8,328 bases of DNA from an uncultured Thiotrichaceae bacterium (GTDB lineage: Bacteria; Pseudomonadota; Gammaproteobacteria; Thiotrichales; Thiotrichaceae). Below the pieces are notes generated by a model. That model ran no database searches. It had not been told where the DNA came from and was given only the letters and a program-made list of their open reading frames with translations. A program made the translations under genes and the position numbers. Below, piece by piece: positions 1 to 6,812 of this stretch (positions are counted from its first letter, which is position 1; the number at the start of each line of letters is the position of its first letter). The DNA lies in contig CACVAV010000103.1 of assembly GCA_902727945.1 (NCBI GenBank), forward strand, positions 1-8,328, given 5' to 3'.

Positions 1-428
1 GAAATCTTTCCGGGGCCAAAGGCAAAAACTACCAATAACATTACACCCCAGACCACGTGCTGCCAATAACCACCTGCGCCATCGATAGTAAACAGGTAAG
101 GGTAAGAAATTACCGCTACAAAATTCAGTACAAATAATCCCAATGCAGCAGGGCGGCTCAATAAACCAATGATCAGTAAAGCGGGCAGAATTAATTCGCC
201 GGCTGTGGCCATATAAGCTGCAATTTCTGCCGGAATGAATGGAACCTTATATTCATCTTCGAATAAGTATATTGTGCTGCTCCAGCTTTTAATTTTTGTC
301 AGCCCGGAGAGAAGAAACACCCAGGATACATAGAGACGGAACCCTAATAAAATGAGTGGCTTTATAAAATTATCCATCGGCCAGCAATGGCTGGTTAAAA
401 AGCCGGAGAGGGTAATCGGTTTCGACAT
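1..428 (-). CDS. DoxX-family membrane protein, last gene of the bufferin operon (3' end cut by window edge)
   Basis: About 142 codons are visible from the ATG at 428, and the frame is still open at the left edge. The reading begins MSKPITLSGF and contains hydrophobic stretches with features usual in DoxX proteins: FRLYVSWVFLLSGLTK near residues 32-47, then AGELILPALLIIGLLSR, then a conserved FGPGK end. Several membrane helices are expected, so it sits in the inner membrane. An AGGAG ribosome site lies 7 nt before the ATG. The gene follows bufC by 93 bp on the same strand, and DoxX genes are frequent fourth members of bufA-bufB-bufC operons. Its biochemical role there is not settled; DoxX proteins are loosely tied to redox or quinone-linked functions. 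The family call is firm, the role is inferred from position. Confidence 0.85.
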   Translation of the reverse strand, partial: MSKPITLSGFLTSHCWPMDNFIKPLILLGFRLYVSWVFLLSGLTKIKSWSSTIYLFEDEYKVPFIPAEIAAYMATAGELILPALLIIGLLSRPAALGLFVLNFVAVISYPYLFTIDGAGGYWQHVVWGVMLLVVFAFGPGKI

Positions 429-521
429 TGTATACTCCTGTTTGAAGATTAAGTGTGTTAAATAAACTTATTATTAATATACGCTTAGGAGTGGTTATAG
501 ATGCAGTTTGTGAGAACTATT

Positions 522-1304
522 TTAATAATGACGAAATGAAATAATCCAGCCGTGCTGAATAGCAGAAGCTAGCAATACACCGACCTGCTCCTGAAACTGC
601 TCTGATAATTCGGCTAAGGATTTATTCTGTCTGACGGCGGAAAGAAACTGCCATTGTTGTTCGTTGATCTGAACTTGCTGTAGCTGACGCTCTGAACGCC
701 AGACAATAATATAATCATCCTGTTGTAATTGTATTTCTTCTAAAGGAATTTTACCGCCGTAATCTTCGGGTTGGTGAACGAGCCAAACCTGATGCACTGC
801 ATAAGGTGAGTGCAATACCCACATAGAGTCCGGTAGCTGAAATTGTGCGGATAATTGTTGTTCTTCAGTTAATGTGCCGAGTAATGAAAAATCACTAACT
901 ACCTGATTAGTAGCGTGCCACGCCTGGTGGCGCGCCCATTCCAGTTCAGCCACCTGATTAATCCAGCGTATCTTGGCAAAAGCCTCATGTTCACGCATAA
1001 AAGCTGCAAACCCATCACCATAATCAGCAAGAAAGGGTGTAGTGGGTGGGTGCTGATCAATGAATAGGTCACTAAAACCTTCAAAGAACTGCTCGCCGAC
1101 TAATTGATTGCACACCGGATACAGCGAGGCAAGGTATTGCCATAAAATACCATGCACACTATTACGGTAAATACCCACCCGTTGTTCGGCAGATAACGCG
1201 CCTTGTTGCGTGACTGATTCAGCTATTAATCCTCGCTGATCAGAAAATACAGCTTCAGAAAAATGTGTTTGTAATTGTTTGAGTGATTCAGGCGGCGTGT
1301 TCAA
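522..1304 (-). CDS. bufC: DUF2063 protein, BufC-type partner of the MNIO enzyme
   Basis: This is the DUF2063 (putative DNA-binding domain) family, the usual partner of DUF692/MNIO enzymes, thought to help the enzyme recognise its precursor peptide. The family signature is present: RVGIYRNSVHGIL, then YPVCNQLVGEQFF, HPPTTPFLADYGDGF and VAELEWARHQAWHA. The C-terminal half is the more variable region. The frame is open up to an ATG at 1376, but that would overlap bufB by 89 bp and add 24 residues unlike the family. I prefer the TTG at 1304, which follows AGGGAG with 8 nt spacing and gives 260 aa beginning NTPPESLKQLQ, the usual family start. It then overlaps the bufB stop by 17 bp, which suggests translational coupling. 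Product identity is secure; the start is likely but unproven. Confidence 0.88.
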   Translation of the reverse strand: MNTPPESLKQLQTHFSEAVFSDQRGLIAESVTQQGALSAEQRVGIYRNSVHGILWQYLASLYPVCNQLVGEQFFEGFSDLFIDQHPPTTPFLADYGDGFAAFMREHEAFAKIRWINQVAELEWARHQAWHATNQVVSDFSLLGTLTEEQQLSAQFQLPDSMWVLHSPYAVHQVWLVHQPEDYGGKIPLEEIQLQQDDYIIVWRSERQLQQVQINEQQWQFLSAVRQNKSLAELSEQFQEQVGVLLASAIQHGWIISFRHY

Positions 1305-2103
1305 GTTGAATACTCCCTGCTTTGTCTGCTTCGGCGAGTAGTATTTCCAATTCAGGCACATCATTATCCCATTCAATCAGCGTGGGGATATTACCGAGCT
1401 GTTTTACCGCTTGTGCGTATAAATCCCAAACAGGTTCTGTGACGTGATTACCGTGTGTATCTAATAAATGTGTGCCACGGTCTTCGTAACCTGCCAGGTG
1501 AATCTGGCGAACGCGTCTTGTCGGGATAGCATGCAGGTAGTCCAACGGATCAAAATTATGATTCATGGCACTGACATAAATATTATTTACATCCAGTAAT
1601 AAACCGCAGTCAGCTTCCTCGACGACCGCTGTGAAAAACTCCCACTCCGTCATCACAGATTGTTTGTATTGCAAATAGCTGGAGACATTTTCGATGACTA
1701 TTTCCCGTTCCAGGCGCTCCTGTGCTTCACGAATGCGTCCGGCAACATAGCGAATAGTTTCATCGGTATAGGGCAGGGGAATAAGATCATGTGTCACCCT
1801 GCCATGCACGGCTGTCCAGCATAAATGATCAGATACCCGCTGCGGATTAACCCGGTCAATCAATGCTTTCAGCAGGGAAAAATAATCTTCATTAAAAGGG
1901 TCAACAGAACCGATTGACATACCTACGCCATGCAGTGACAGCGGATATAGCTCTGCGATGGATAATAAATAATCTTGCTGGACACTATCCGGATTAAGGT
2001 AATTATCACTTAATACCTCAAGCCACGGAATGTTGGGTTGTTCTTTCAGAATACGGTCGATATGCTCAAAACGTAAACCAATGCCACAGCTGTGTTCTTC
2101 CAT
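1288..2103 (-). CDS. bufB: DUF692/MNIO multinuclear iron enzyme, bufferin-modifying BufB
   Basis: A full-length 271-aa member of the DUF692 family (multinuclear non-heme iron oxidative enzymes, TIM-barrel fold). Relatives such as MbnB and BufB oxidise cysteines of a precursor peptide to oxazolone/thioamide- or thiooxazole-type groups. Family motifs run in order: GIGLRFEH at 7-14, WLEVLSDN at 27-34, LHGVGMSIGS at 57-66, SDHLCW at 91-96, IENVSSY at 137-143, LLLDVNNIYVSA at 168-179, IHLAGYE at 201-207, DTHG at 215-218 and LIEWDND at 242-248. Likely metal ligands are H58, H93, E138, D171, H202, D215, H217 and E244, by analogy with family members. An AAAGGT ribosome site precedes the ATG. It follows bufA by 98 bp with a hairpin between them, and leads into bufC by overlap. 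The substrate is almost certainly the neighbouring bufA product. Confidence 0.94.
   Translation of the reverse strand: MEEHSCGIGLRFEHIDRILKEQPNIPWLEVLSDNYLNPDSVQQDYLLSIAELYPLSLHGVGMSIGSVDPFNEDYFSLLKALIDRVNPQRVSDHLCWTAVHGRVTHDLIPLPYTDETIRYVAGRIREAQERLEREIVIENVSSYLQYKQSVMTEWEFFTAVVEEADCGLLLDVNNIYVSAMNHNFDPLDYLHAIPTRRVRQIHLAGYEDRGTHLLDTHGNHVTEPVWDLYAQAVKQLGNIPTLIEWDNDVPELEILLAEADKAGSIQLEHAA
1313..1318 (-). promoter_or_regulatory. Ribosome binding site deciding the bufC start
   Basis: AGGGAG inside the last codons of bufB, 8 nt upstream of the TTG at 1304. It supports a non-ATG start for bufC rather than the distant in-frame ATG codons at 1361-1376. Confidence 0.5.
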
Positions 2104-2148
2104 ATCAGACCTTTAAATGAGTTTATTCATAAAGTTTATCAGATTCAT

Positions 2149-2181
2149 AAAAAAGGCGATGTATCGTGAGACACACCGCCT
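2149..2181 (-). terminator. Intrinsic terminator/attenuator between bufA and bufB
   Basis: Read on the minus strand, AGGCGGTGTGTC (2181-2170) pairs with GATACATCGCCT (2165-2154) around a 4-nt loop, TCAC. All 12 positions pair, two as G·U wobbles. Six T residues (2154-2149) follow at once, the first being part of the stem. It starts 20 nt after the bufA stop. This is a textbook intrinsic terminator shape, but bufBC-doxX lie downstream with no obvious promoter of their own. I infer partial termination that raises precursor mRNA over enzyme mRNA. Confidence 0.82.
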
Positions 2182-2201
2182 GGTTGAGTCTTGTTTTGGA
2201 G

Positions 2202-2468
2202 TTAGCCTTCCAGAACAACACCACCGACCAGCTTTTCACAGGTGCCTTTAGGTAATTTGACCCACTCATTAGCATCGCCATCAGTTTTAGCCATACCTGC
2301 GCAAGCATGTCCGTTTGCACCGCAGTCATTCATTTTTGCTTTAACAACGCCTGCACATTTTTCCATTTCGGCTTTTTCATCAGCTGCCATAACACCTGAA
2401 GTTGCTGTTAAGCCTAAAGCCAAAACACTAGTAATTGCTGCAGTTGCTAAGATTTTAGAATTGCTCAT
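2202..2468 (-). CDS. bufA1: Bufferin precursor (DUF2282), copper-binding RiPP precursor
   Basis: An 88-aa DUF2282-family peptide. Residues 1-28 are a Sec-type signal peptide: S4/K5, a hydrophobic core ILATAAITSVLALGL, and a VMA-AD cleavage region. The mature part holds four cysteines (C38, C49, C56, C77) in the bufferin-1 pattern: EKCAGV, NDCGANGHACAG and GTCEKL. In characterised bufferins the central cysteines are modified by the MNIO enzyme and the exported peptide sequesters copper in the periplasm. The start is supported by GGAG 9 nt upstream of the ATG. It is the first gene of the operon with bufB, bufC and doxX. Family and role are well supported by sequence and context. Copper as the metal and the exact modified residues are carried over from relatives. 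Confidence 0.92.
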   Translation of the reverse strand: MSNSKILATAAITSVLALGLTATSGVMAADEKAEMEKCAGVVKAKMNDCGANGHACAGMAKTDGDANEWVKLPKGTCEKLVGGVVLEG

Positions 2469-2647
2469 TGTATGTTGCTCCGTGTTTATAATAGTAAAGA
2501 AAATCCGTTCACTTCCCGCTGGTCAAACTGGGTGTTGAATTGCGTTGAAGTTATAGATGTATACGGTAGTGTCGAAAATACAGATGCCAAATAATTTATA
2601 AAAATTGGAATTTACCCTCAATTAATTGTTACTCCGTGGGCTTTTTC
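2469..2647. other. Intergenic region upstream of bufA1, expected to hold the operon promoter
   Basis: 179 bp between the creD stop and bufA1, both on the minus strand. On the minus strand an AT-rich run (TACTATTATAAA, ending about 14 nt before the bufA1 ribosome site) could act as a -10 region. TTGACC (2526-2521) resembles a -35 box but is spaced too far from it. Bufferin operons in other proteobacteria are often under an ECF sigma factor; I could not identify a convincing ECF-type promoter here. I see no clear terminator hairpin after creD. Confidence 0.35.
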
Positions 2648-4000
2648 TCATGAAAACCGGCTGTTACGGGTGACAAACATCATCATCAGCGTGGCAAATA
2701 CCAGCAGGCCGGTTCCCGCTAACAACGCATAGTCTTCCATTTGCAGGATCATAAATAACAGATAATACAAACCACCGAGCATTAATAAGATAAACAGTCC
2801 TTTCCAGAAGCTGCGCAACACGGCCCAGGCATAAATCCAGATCATTATCACTACTGAGGAAGCTGCTGCAATGTAGGATTCTCTGAAGGGCAGGTGTTCT
2901 GCCAGCGCCATTAATATCAGGTAAAACAGGGCGAGTGCAAAGCCAATCAGACCATATTGCAGAATATGCAAGCGTGCACCACTGGCGATTTCAAAGGCAA
3001 AAAAGGTCAGAAAGGTGAGGGCGATGAACAGTATGCCGTATTTAACGGCCCGCTCTACCTGTGAGTATAAGGAAACCGGCTCGTATAAACTCACACCCGC
3101 CGTAAAATAACCGGGGTCGTATTTTGCTTTGTCTTCCAGCCACCAGTGTTGTGGGTAGCTACGTGCCAGATTAGGAATGTCCCAGCGTGCTTTGAAGCCG
3201 TCTTTATCAATATCGTGTGATTTAGGTAATAAGTCGCCCTGAAAACTCGGATGTTGCCAGCCTGAGGTCATGACAGTAGTGGTAGTTTTGCCCAGTGGCG
3301 CAAAAAATAAACCGTCGCTGCCTTGTAGTTCAAGCTCCAGCTTAAAATCATGTTTTGTATCATTAGAAGTCGCTTCATCTAAAGGCACATGAAAACCCTG
3401 TGCAATAACATCCGGTAAGCCTGTGCCGGGTTGTAGGCTAACTGAATCCCCATCCCATTCTACCGTAGCGCCGGAATTGATGGCTTTGGTGTCACTCAGA
3501 CCGACCATCAGGAACACTTTGTCCCACAAGATACGCCGATCACCGTCACCACTATCTAACAGGAATTCATGGTCAAAGGCAGCGGTGACATCAAGCTTGG
3601 CGTTATAAACCAGTGCATCATAAATGCCCCGTTTACGACGCTCTTCATCGATTTTTGCACGAATGTCCAGCGTTTCCGGTAGCAGAATCAGCGTGTGATC
3701 ATTAAATATATCTTTGGTGACCACCTGATTTTTACCTTTGTCATCGGTCACTGTATCGACACTGGTTAAATGCTCAACATAGGGGATCACTAAAAACGGG
3801 CCGGTCAGGGTTTGTTTACCACCCCAGTCTGCTGCAACATCCTGAATTACCTGCTGTTGATAATGGCTTCTTTCATTAACCACACCGCCCACCATAAAGA
3901 GTGGAATCAGCATCAGCAGGATCATCAGGCCGATAATTAAAGTGTGCAGTGTGAGTGACGATGTGACGAATCGCCAGCGGTCGGTAGCCGTTTCGTTCAT
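2648..4000 (-). CDS. creD: CreD-family inner-membrane protein
   Basis: A 450-aa protein matching the CreD family in length and layout. One N-terminal membrane helix (about 19-39) is followed by a large periplasmic domain (about 40-318) with family motifs LTGPFLVIPYVEH (65-77) and LFFAPLG. A C-terminal block of about five helices starts near 320 and carries the characteristic VKYGILFIALTFLTFF and QYGLIGFALALFYLILMALAEH segments. In Escherichia coli creD belongs to the CreBC regulon and is linked to envelope integrity, colicin E2 tolerance and beta-lactam response; its biochemical activity is unknown. No creB or creC is visible here, and I saw no pair of TTCAC direct repeats (the Cre box) upstream. 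A weak GGA ribosome site lies about 10 nt before the ATG. It may be transcribed alone or read through into bufA1. Confidence 0.92.
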   Translation of the reverse strand: MNETATDRWRFVTSSLTLHTLIIGLMILLMLIPLFMVGGVVNERSHYQQQVIQDVAADWGGKQTLTGPFLVIPYVEHLTSVDTVTDDKGKNQVVTKDIFNDHTLILLPETLDIRAKIDEERRKRGIYDALVYNAKLDVTAAFDHEFLLDSGDGDRRILWDKVFLMVGLSDTKAINSGATVEWDGDSVSLQPGTGLPDVIAQGFHVPLDEATSNDTKHDFKLELELQGSDGLFFAPLGKTTTTVMTSGWQHPSFQGDLLPKSHDIDKDGFKARWDIPNLARSYPQHWWLEDKAKYDPGYFTAGVSLYEPVSLYSQVERAVKYGILFIALTFLTFFAFEIASGARLHILQYGLIGFALALFYLILMALAEHLPFRESYIAAASSVVIMIWIYAWAVLRSFWKGLFILLMLGGLYYLLFMILQMEDYALLAGTGLLVFATLMMMFVTRNSRFS

Positions 4001-4290
4001 AAAATTATTTCCGTTTATTGGTACTGAAGTCGTAGACTTTCATATTTGGGCGTTATGGTGCTAAATATAGCATGACAAAAGCCATCAATAGGCAAAGCTC
4101 CACAGTGTGTAGATGCTAACGTCATAAATTGATCATAGTTTTTACATGTGTGTTTTGAGAGGGTGTAACTTACAAGGTGCTATTCATCAGCTGTATCTGT
4201 GTAATAGTCTAATTTTATGATAGATTGTTGTACCCGATGAACAGTGTCAGCCCTCACGGACATATAACAATCATAAAAGGTTAGATAGTG
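4001..4290. other. Divergent intergenic region between creD and the GTPase operon
   Basis: No gene is visible in this stretch. It must carry the start signals for creD (leftward) and for the four-gene operon (rightward). A possible rightward promoter is TTTACA (4141-4146) with TGTAAC (4164-4169), 17 nt apart. Another -10-like hexamer, TATGAT (4216-4221), has no good -35. Neither is strong. Closer to the gene there is a long inverted repeat (4223-4272) and then an AAAGG ribosome site (4276-4280). Confidence 0.4.
4223..4272 (+). repeat. Inverted repeat in the leader of the GTPase operon
   Basis: GATTGTTGTA (4223-4232) faces TATAACAATC (4263-4272): ten paired positions, one a G·U wobble, around 30 nt. 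Within the loop, TGTC (4245-4248) and GACA (4259-4262) could form a minor inner stem. It ends 3 nt before the AAAGG ribosome site of the first gene. It could be an operator for a dimeric regulator or an mRNA stem; no T-run follows, so it is not a terminator. The AT-rich arms make chance occurrence possible. Confidence 0.35.
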
Positions 4291-4902
4291 ATGAACACAG
4301 TGGCAGAAAACCCTTCAAAAGATGTATTGCAACAGGAATATTCACAGGATGAGCAACAGCTTGTCCGGCAGACTGAAAATGTAATGACAAGCGGTGCGCC
4401 TGATGATGCTGCTGATCCTAATCAAAGTCTGGATCTGGTCAGAAAAATCCTGTTCGGTGAGCAGGTTAAACAAACTGAAAAGCGTCAGGCTTCGCTGGAG
4501 CGTTATATTCAGGCTTCAGTGGCCTCATTAAATGAAGAAACCTGTAAAAAAATTGATACGCTGAAAAGTGAAATAAGCGTGCTAACTGACTTGTTTGAGG
4601 AAGAAACTCAGACCAGAAAAACGAATCTGGCCGGCACGCAGGAAAATATTGAGAGAGTTGAGCACAGCATCGATAAGCTGGGACATCAGGTGATGAAAAA
4701 CCACAGCGAACTTAATGAACGGCTGGGTGCTGAGAAAAACAGATTGGATGTCCAAATGAGAGATTGGCGTCAGGAAATTCTACAACAATTACAGGATGCA
4801 ACGCAGGTGTTGGGCCATGAAAAGGCTGATCGCCAGTCTATTGCCGTTTTGCTGACTGAGATGGCAGAGCAACTGGTGACTGATGAATCAGTGGCCGGTT
4901 AA
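4291..4902 (+). CDS. Uncharacterised coiled-coil protein, first gene of the GTPase operon
   Basis: About 203 aa, soluble and strongly acidic/polar, with no signal peptide or membrane segment. I do not recognise a named family. An acidic, apparently disordered N-terminus (1-45) leads to a motif LDLVRKILFGEQ (about 47-58). A long heptad-like helical region (about 60-180), rich in E, K, Q and L, follows. It ends in a short conserved-looking helix, DRQSIAVLLTEMAEQLV (about 180-196). The motif resembles RLRDLLLGK at the N-terminus of the next gene's product. The start is the ATG at 4291, 10 nt after AAAGG; a GTG directly before it at 4288 is an equally placed alternative. The downstream gene begins 31 bp after the stop. 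By context it may be an adaptor or scaffold in a GTPase-linked signalling module; that is inference. Confidence 0.8.
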   Translation: MNTVAENPSKDVLQQEYSQDEQQLVRQTENVMTSGAPDDAADPNQSLDLVRKILFGEQVKQTEKRQASLERYIQASVASLNEETCKKIDTLKSEISVLTDLFEEETQTRKTNLAGTQENIERVEHSIDKLGHQVMKNHSELNERLGAEKNRLDVQMRDWRQEILQQLQDATQVLGHEKADRQSIAVLLTEMAEQLVTDESVAG

Positions 4903-4933
4903 GCCTTATCAGACATAAGTCAGCTATTAAGTA

Positions 4934-6802
4934 ATGTACTCTGAAAATAATACGTCTGCTCCTTTAGCACCTGAACCGCAAGCGCATGATATGCAGCGCT
5001 TGCGTGACTTGCTGCTGGGTAAAGATTATGAGTCGCTGCTGGAATTGCGTCGGCAGATTAATACGCCGGAATTGCATAGCGAACAAATCGCAAGAGTGGT
5101 GAGTGAGGCGCTTCAGCTTAGGGCAAGTCAGGATGAAACGCTGTCAGAAGTATTGTCGCCCACCATCGAAAATGCGCTTTCCCGTTCCATAGAAAGTGAC
5201 CCGCAGCGGCTAGCTAATGCATTATATCCTGTGATGGGACCTGCTATCCGTCAGTCTATTCAGGAGGCGTTGGCTCAGACTTTTGATACATTCAATCAAC
5301 TGCTGGAGCAAAGCCTTTCGCCGAAATTTTTAGGCTGGCGGTTTGATGCATGGCGTACCGGCCGTAGTTATTCAGAAGTCGTATTGCTGAATACGCTGGA
5401 GTATCAGGTGGAACAGGTGTTCCTGATTCATAGTGACACGGGGTTACTGCTGAGACATGCCGAAGCGCCACAGGCTATCAGCAAAGATCCGGATATGGTG
5501 TCCGGTATGTTAACGGCTATCCAGGATTTTATCGCTGATTCTTTCTCGATTCAGGGTGATGCTTCGTTAAAACGTTTACGTCTGGGTGAGCTTTCTGTGC
5601 TGATAGAACGAGGGCCGCGTGCTGTCCTGGCCGCTGTCGTGCGCGGTAATCCACCCGGTGATTTGGTGGAATTACTCACTGAAACACAGGAAAGTATTCA
5701 TCAGCAAATGGCGCATACCCTGGTGAATTATGAAGGGGATAGCGAACCCTTTGTCAGGATTCATCATCTGCTGGAAGACTGTTTGGTGTCTCAACGTCAA
5801 CAGCGTGTAAAAACAAAGCCCTGGTTTGCCGGGCTACTGTTATTAACGTTATTAAGTCTGGTGGCCTATTGGGGTTATCAACACCACCGTGCTGGACAGG
5901 ATGAACTGGCGCTTGGGCAATCGGAGCAACAAGCTGCTGCCCAGTCATTACAGGATGAGCTTGAACAGAAAAAAAAGCTGCAGCAATTGGCCGCACAGGC
6001 TGAGCGTGAGCAGGAACAGGTATTCCGGGAACGTATAAAACAGATAAATGCAGAGCCGGGTGTTGTTGTGGTTAATACCGATAAAACAGAAACAGGCTAT
6101 CGGATAGAGGGTCTGTTAGATCCATTGGCGCGACACCCTGACACCTTTGTTGAGCGCATGCCTTTATTAACGAGGGTCGGTGTGCGGGATGTTGATGCTA
6201 CCTTTGATTATTCATTTCAGCCCTATGTTTCGGCTGAACCGGCGATGGTGATGAAACGTGCTCACCTGGTTTTGCAGCCTGCAAAAAACACAGTGTTAAA
6301 TTTGAGAGATAGTGTATTTGTAGTTTCAGGCGTGGCTGAACAGGGCTGGCGTAACAAGCTTGAGAATTATTGGCGCAATATGCCCGGAGTGACAACATTA
6401 GATGTCAGCCGCCTGAAAGTGGCGGAACCGACACCTGTGCGGGAGCATACAGCTGCGATCAATCGTCTTGTTGATACGATTAACCGTGCGAAATACTTAT
6501 TCGGTGCCGGAAGAACGGACGTTGATGAGACATCACCTCGCTTGAATCAGCAGTTAAGGCATATAAAAGAGTTGTTACGGTTAGCACAAGTTAATGAACA
6601 GGCAGTTCGCATTATATTAACCGGAAATACTGATCAGTCCGGCTCCGCCCGGATCAACGAACAAGTTTCCGCTGATAGAGCAGTGAATGTACGTGATTTT
6701 TTAATTGGGCGGGGTGTTCCCGCCGCTATCATTTCGTTGGGTAAAAAGCGAGGTTCCGAAGTGAATGAGCGGAGTGTGACTTATTGGGTGCGGGTTTATT
6801 GA
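4934..6802 (+). CDS. Single-pass membrane protein: cytoplasmic longin/roadblock-like region, BON-like repeats, OmpA-type C-terminus
   Basis: 622 aa. Residues 1-296 should be cytoplasmic: an RLRDLLLGK motif at 22-30, a helical part containing LYPVMGPAIRQSI (97-109), then SEVVLLNTLEYQVEQVFLIH (147-166) and DMVSGMLTAIQDF (187-199) in a segment of about 150-240 with the alternation expected of a longin/roadblock-like domain. One membrane helix spans about 297-314 (WFAGLLLLTLLSLVAYWGY). A coiled coil (about 325-372) follows, then two BON-like units (about 366-425 and 445-495; PGVVVV...GYRIEGLLDP and VFVVSGVAEQGWRNKL). The OmpA-type domain is at about 505-622: GNTDQSGSARINE...DRAVNVRDFL, with D567 and R582 in the positions that bind diaminopimelate in OmpA. 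The periplasmic end probably grips peptidoglycan while the cytoplasmic end meets the neighbouring gene products. The ribosome site before the ATG is weak, so coupling to the upstream gene is possible. Architecture is well supported; function is not established. Confidence 0.85.
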   Translation: MYSENNTSAPLAPEPQAHDMQRLRDLLLGKDYESLLELRRQINTPELHSEQIARVVSEALQLRASQDETLSEVLSPTIENALSRSIESDPQRLANALYPVMGPAIRQSIQEALAQTFDTFNQLLEQSLSPKFLGWRFDAWRTGRSYSEVVLLNTLEYQVEQVFLIHSDTGLLLRHAEAPQAISKDPDMVSGMLTAIQDFIADSFSIQGDASLKRLRLGELSVLIERGPRAVLAAVVRGNPPGDLVELLTETQESIHQQMAHTLVNYEGDSEPFVRIHHLLEDCLVSQRQQRVKTKPWFAGLLLLTLLSLVAYWGYQHHRAGQDELALGQSEQQAAAQSLQDELEQKKKLQQLAAQAEREQEQVFRERIKQINAEPGVVVVNTDKTETGYRIEGLLDPLARHPDTFVERMPLLTRVGVRDVDATFDYSFQPYVSAEPAMVMKRAHLVLQPAKNTVLNLRDSVFVVSGVAEQGWRNKLENYWRNMPGVTTLDVSRLKVAEPTPVREHTAAINRLVDTINRAKYLFGAGRTDVDETSPRLNQQLRHIKELLRLAQVNEQAVRIILTGNTDQSGSARINEQVSADRAVNVRDFLIGRGVPAAIISLGKKRGSEVNERSVTYWVRVY

Positions 6803-6804
6803 GG
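6801..6804 (+). promoter_or_regulatory. Ribosome binding site deciding the GTPase start
   Basis: GAGG overlapping the TGA stop of the preceding gene. It lies 8 nt before the GTG at 6813 but only 2 nt before an in-frame TTG at 6807, so GTG is the better start. Confidence 0.6.
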
Positions 6805-6812
6805 CTTTGATC

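Noticed and set aside
461..480. AT-rich short palindrome AATAA-AC-TTATT upstream of the DoxX gene
   Set aside because: Five-bp arms in an AT-rich gap are expected by chance; no promoter or operator could be supported.
899..1084. Plus-strand ORF of 61 codons inside bufC
   Set aside because: It lies antisense to a well-supported conserved gene and its product resembles no known protein.
2498..2526. Promoter with TTGACC as -35 for bufA1 (minus strand)
   Set aside because: At 17 nt spacing the -10 would be TTTTCT, a poor match, and the better -10-like runs are too far away.
2123..2538. Alternative ORFs overlapping bufA1 (minus strand 2123-2329 in another frame, plus strand 2242-2538)
   Set aside because: The bufA1 frame has a signal peptide, family motifs and a ribosome site. 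The others lack these and one would run through the terminator hairpin.
4905..4919. Small hairpin CTTAT/ATAAG between the coiled-coil and OmpA-like genes
   Set aside because: Only 5 bp, AT-rich and without a T-run; too weak to be a terminator or processing site on this evidence.
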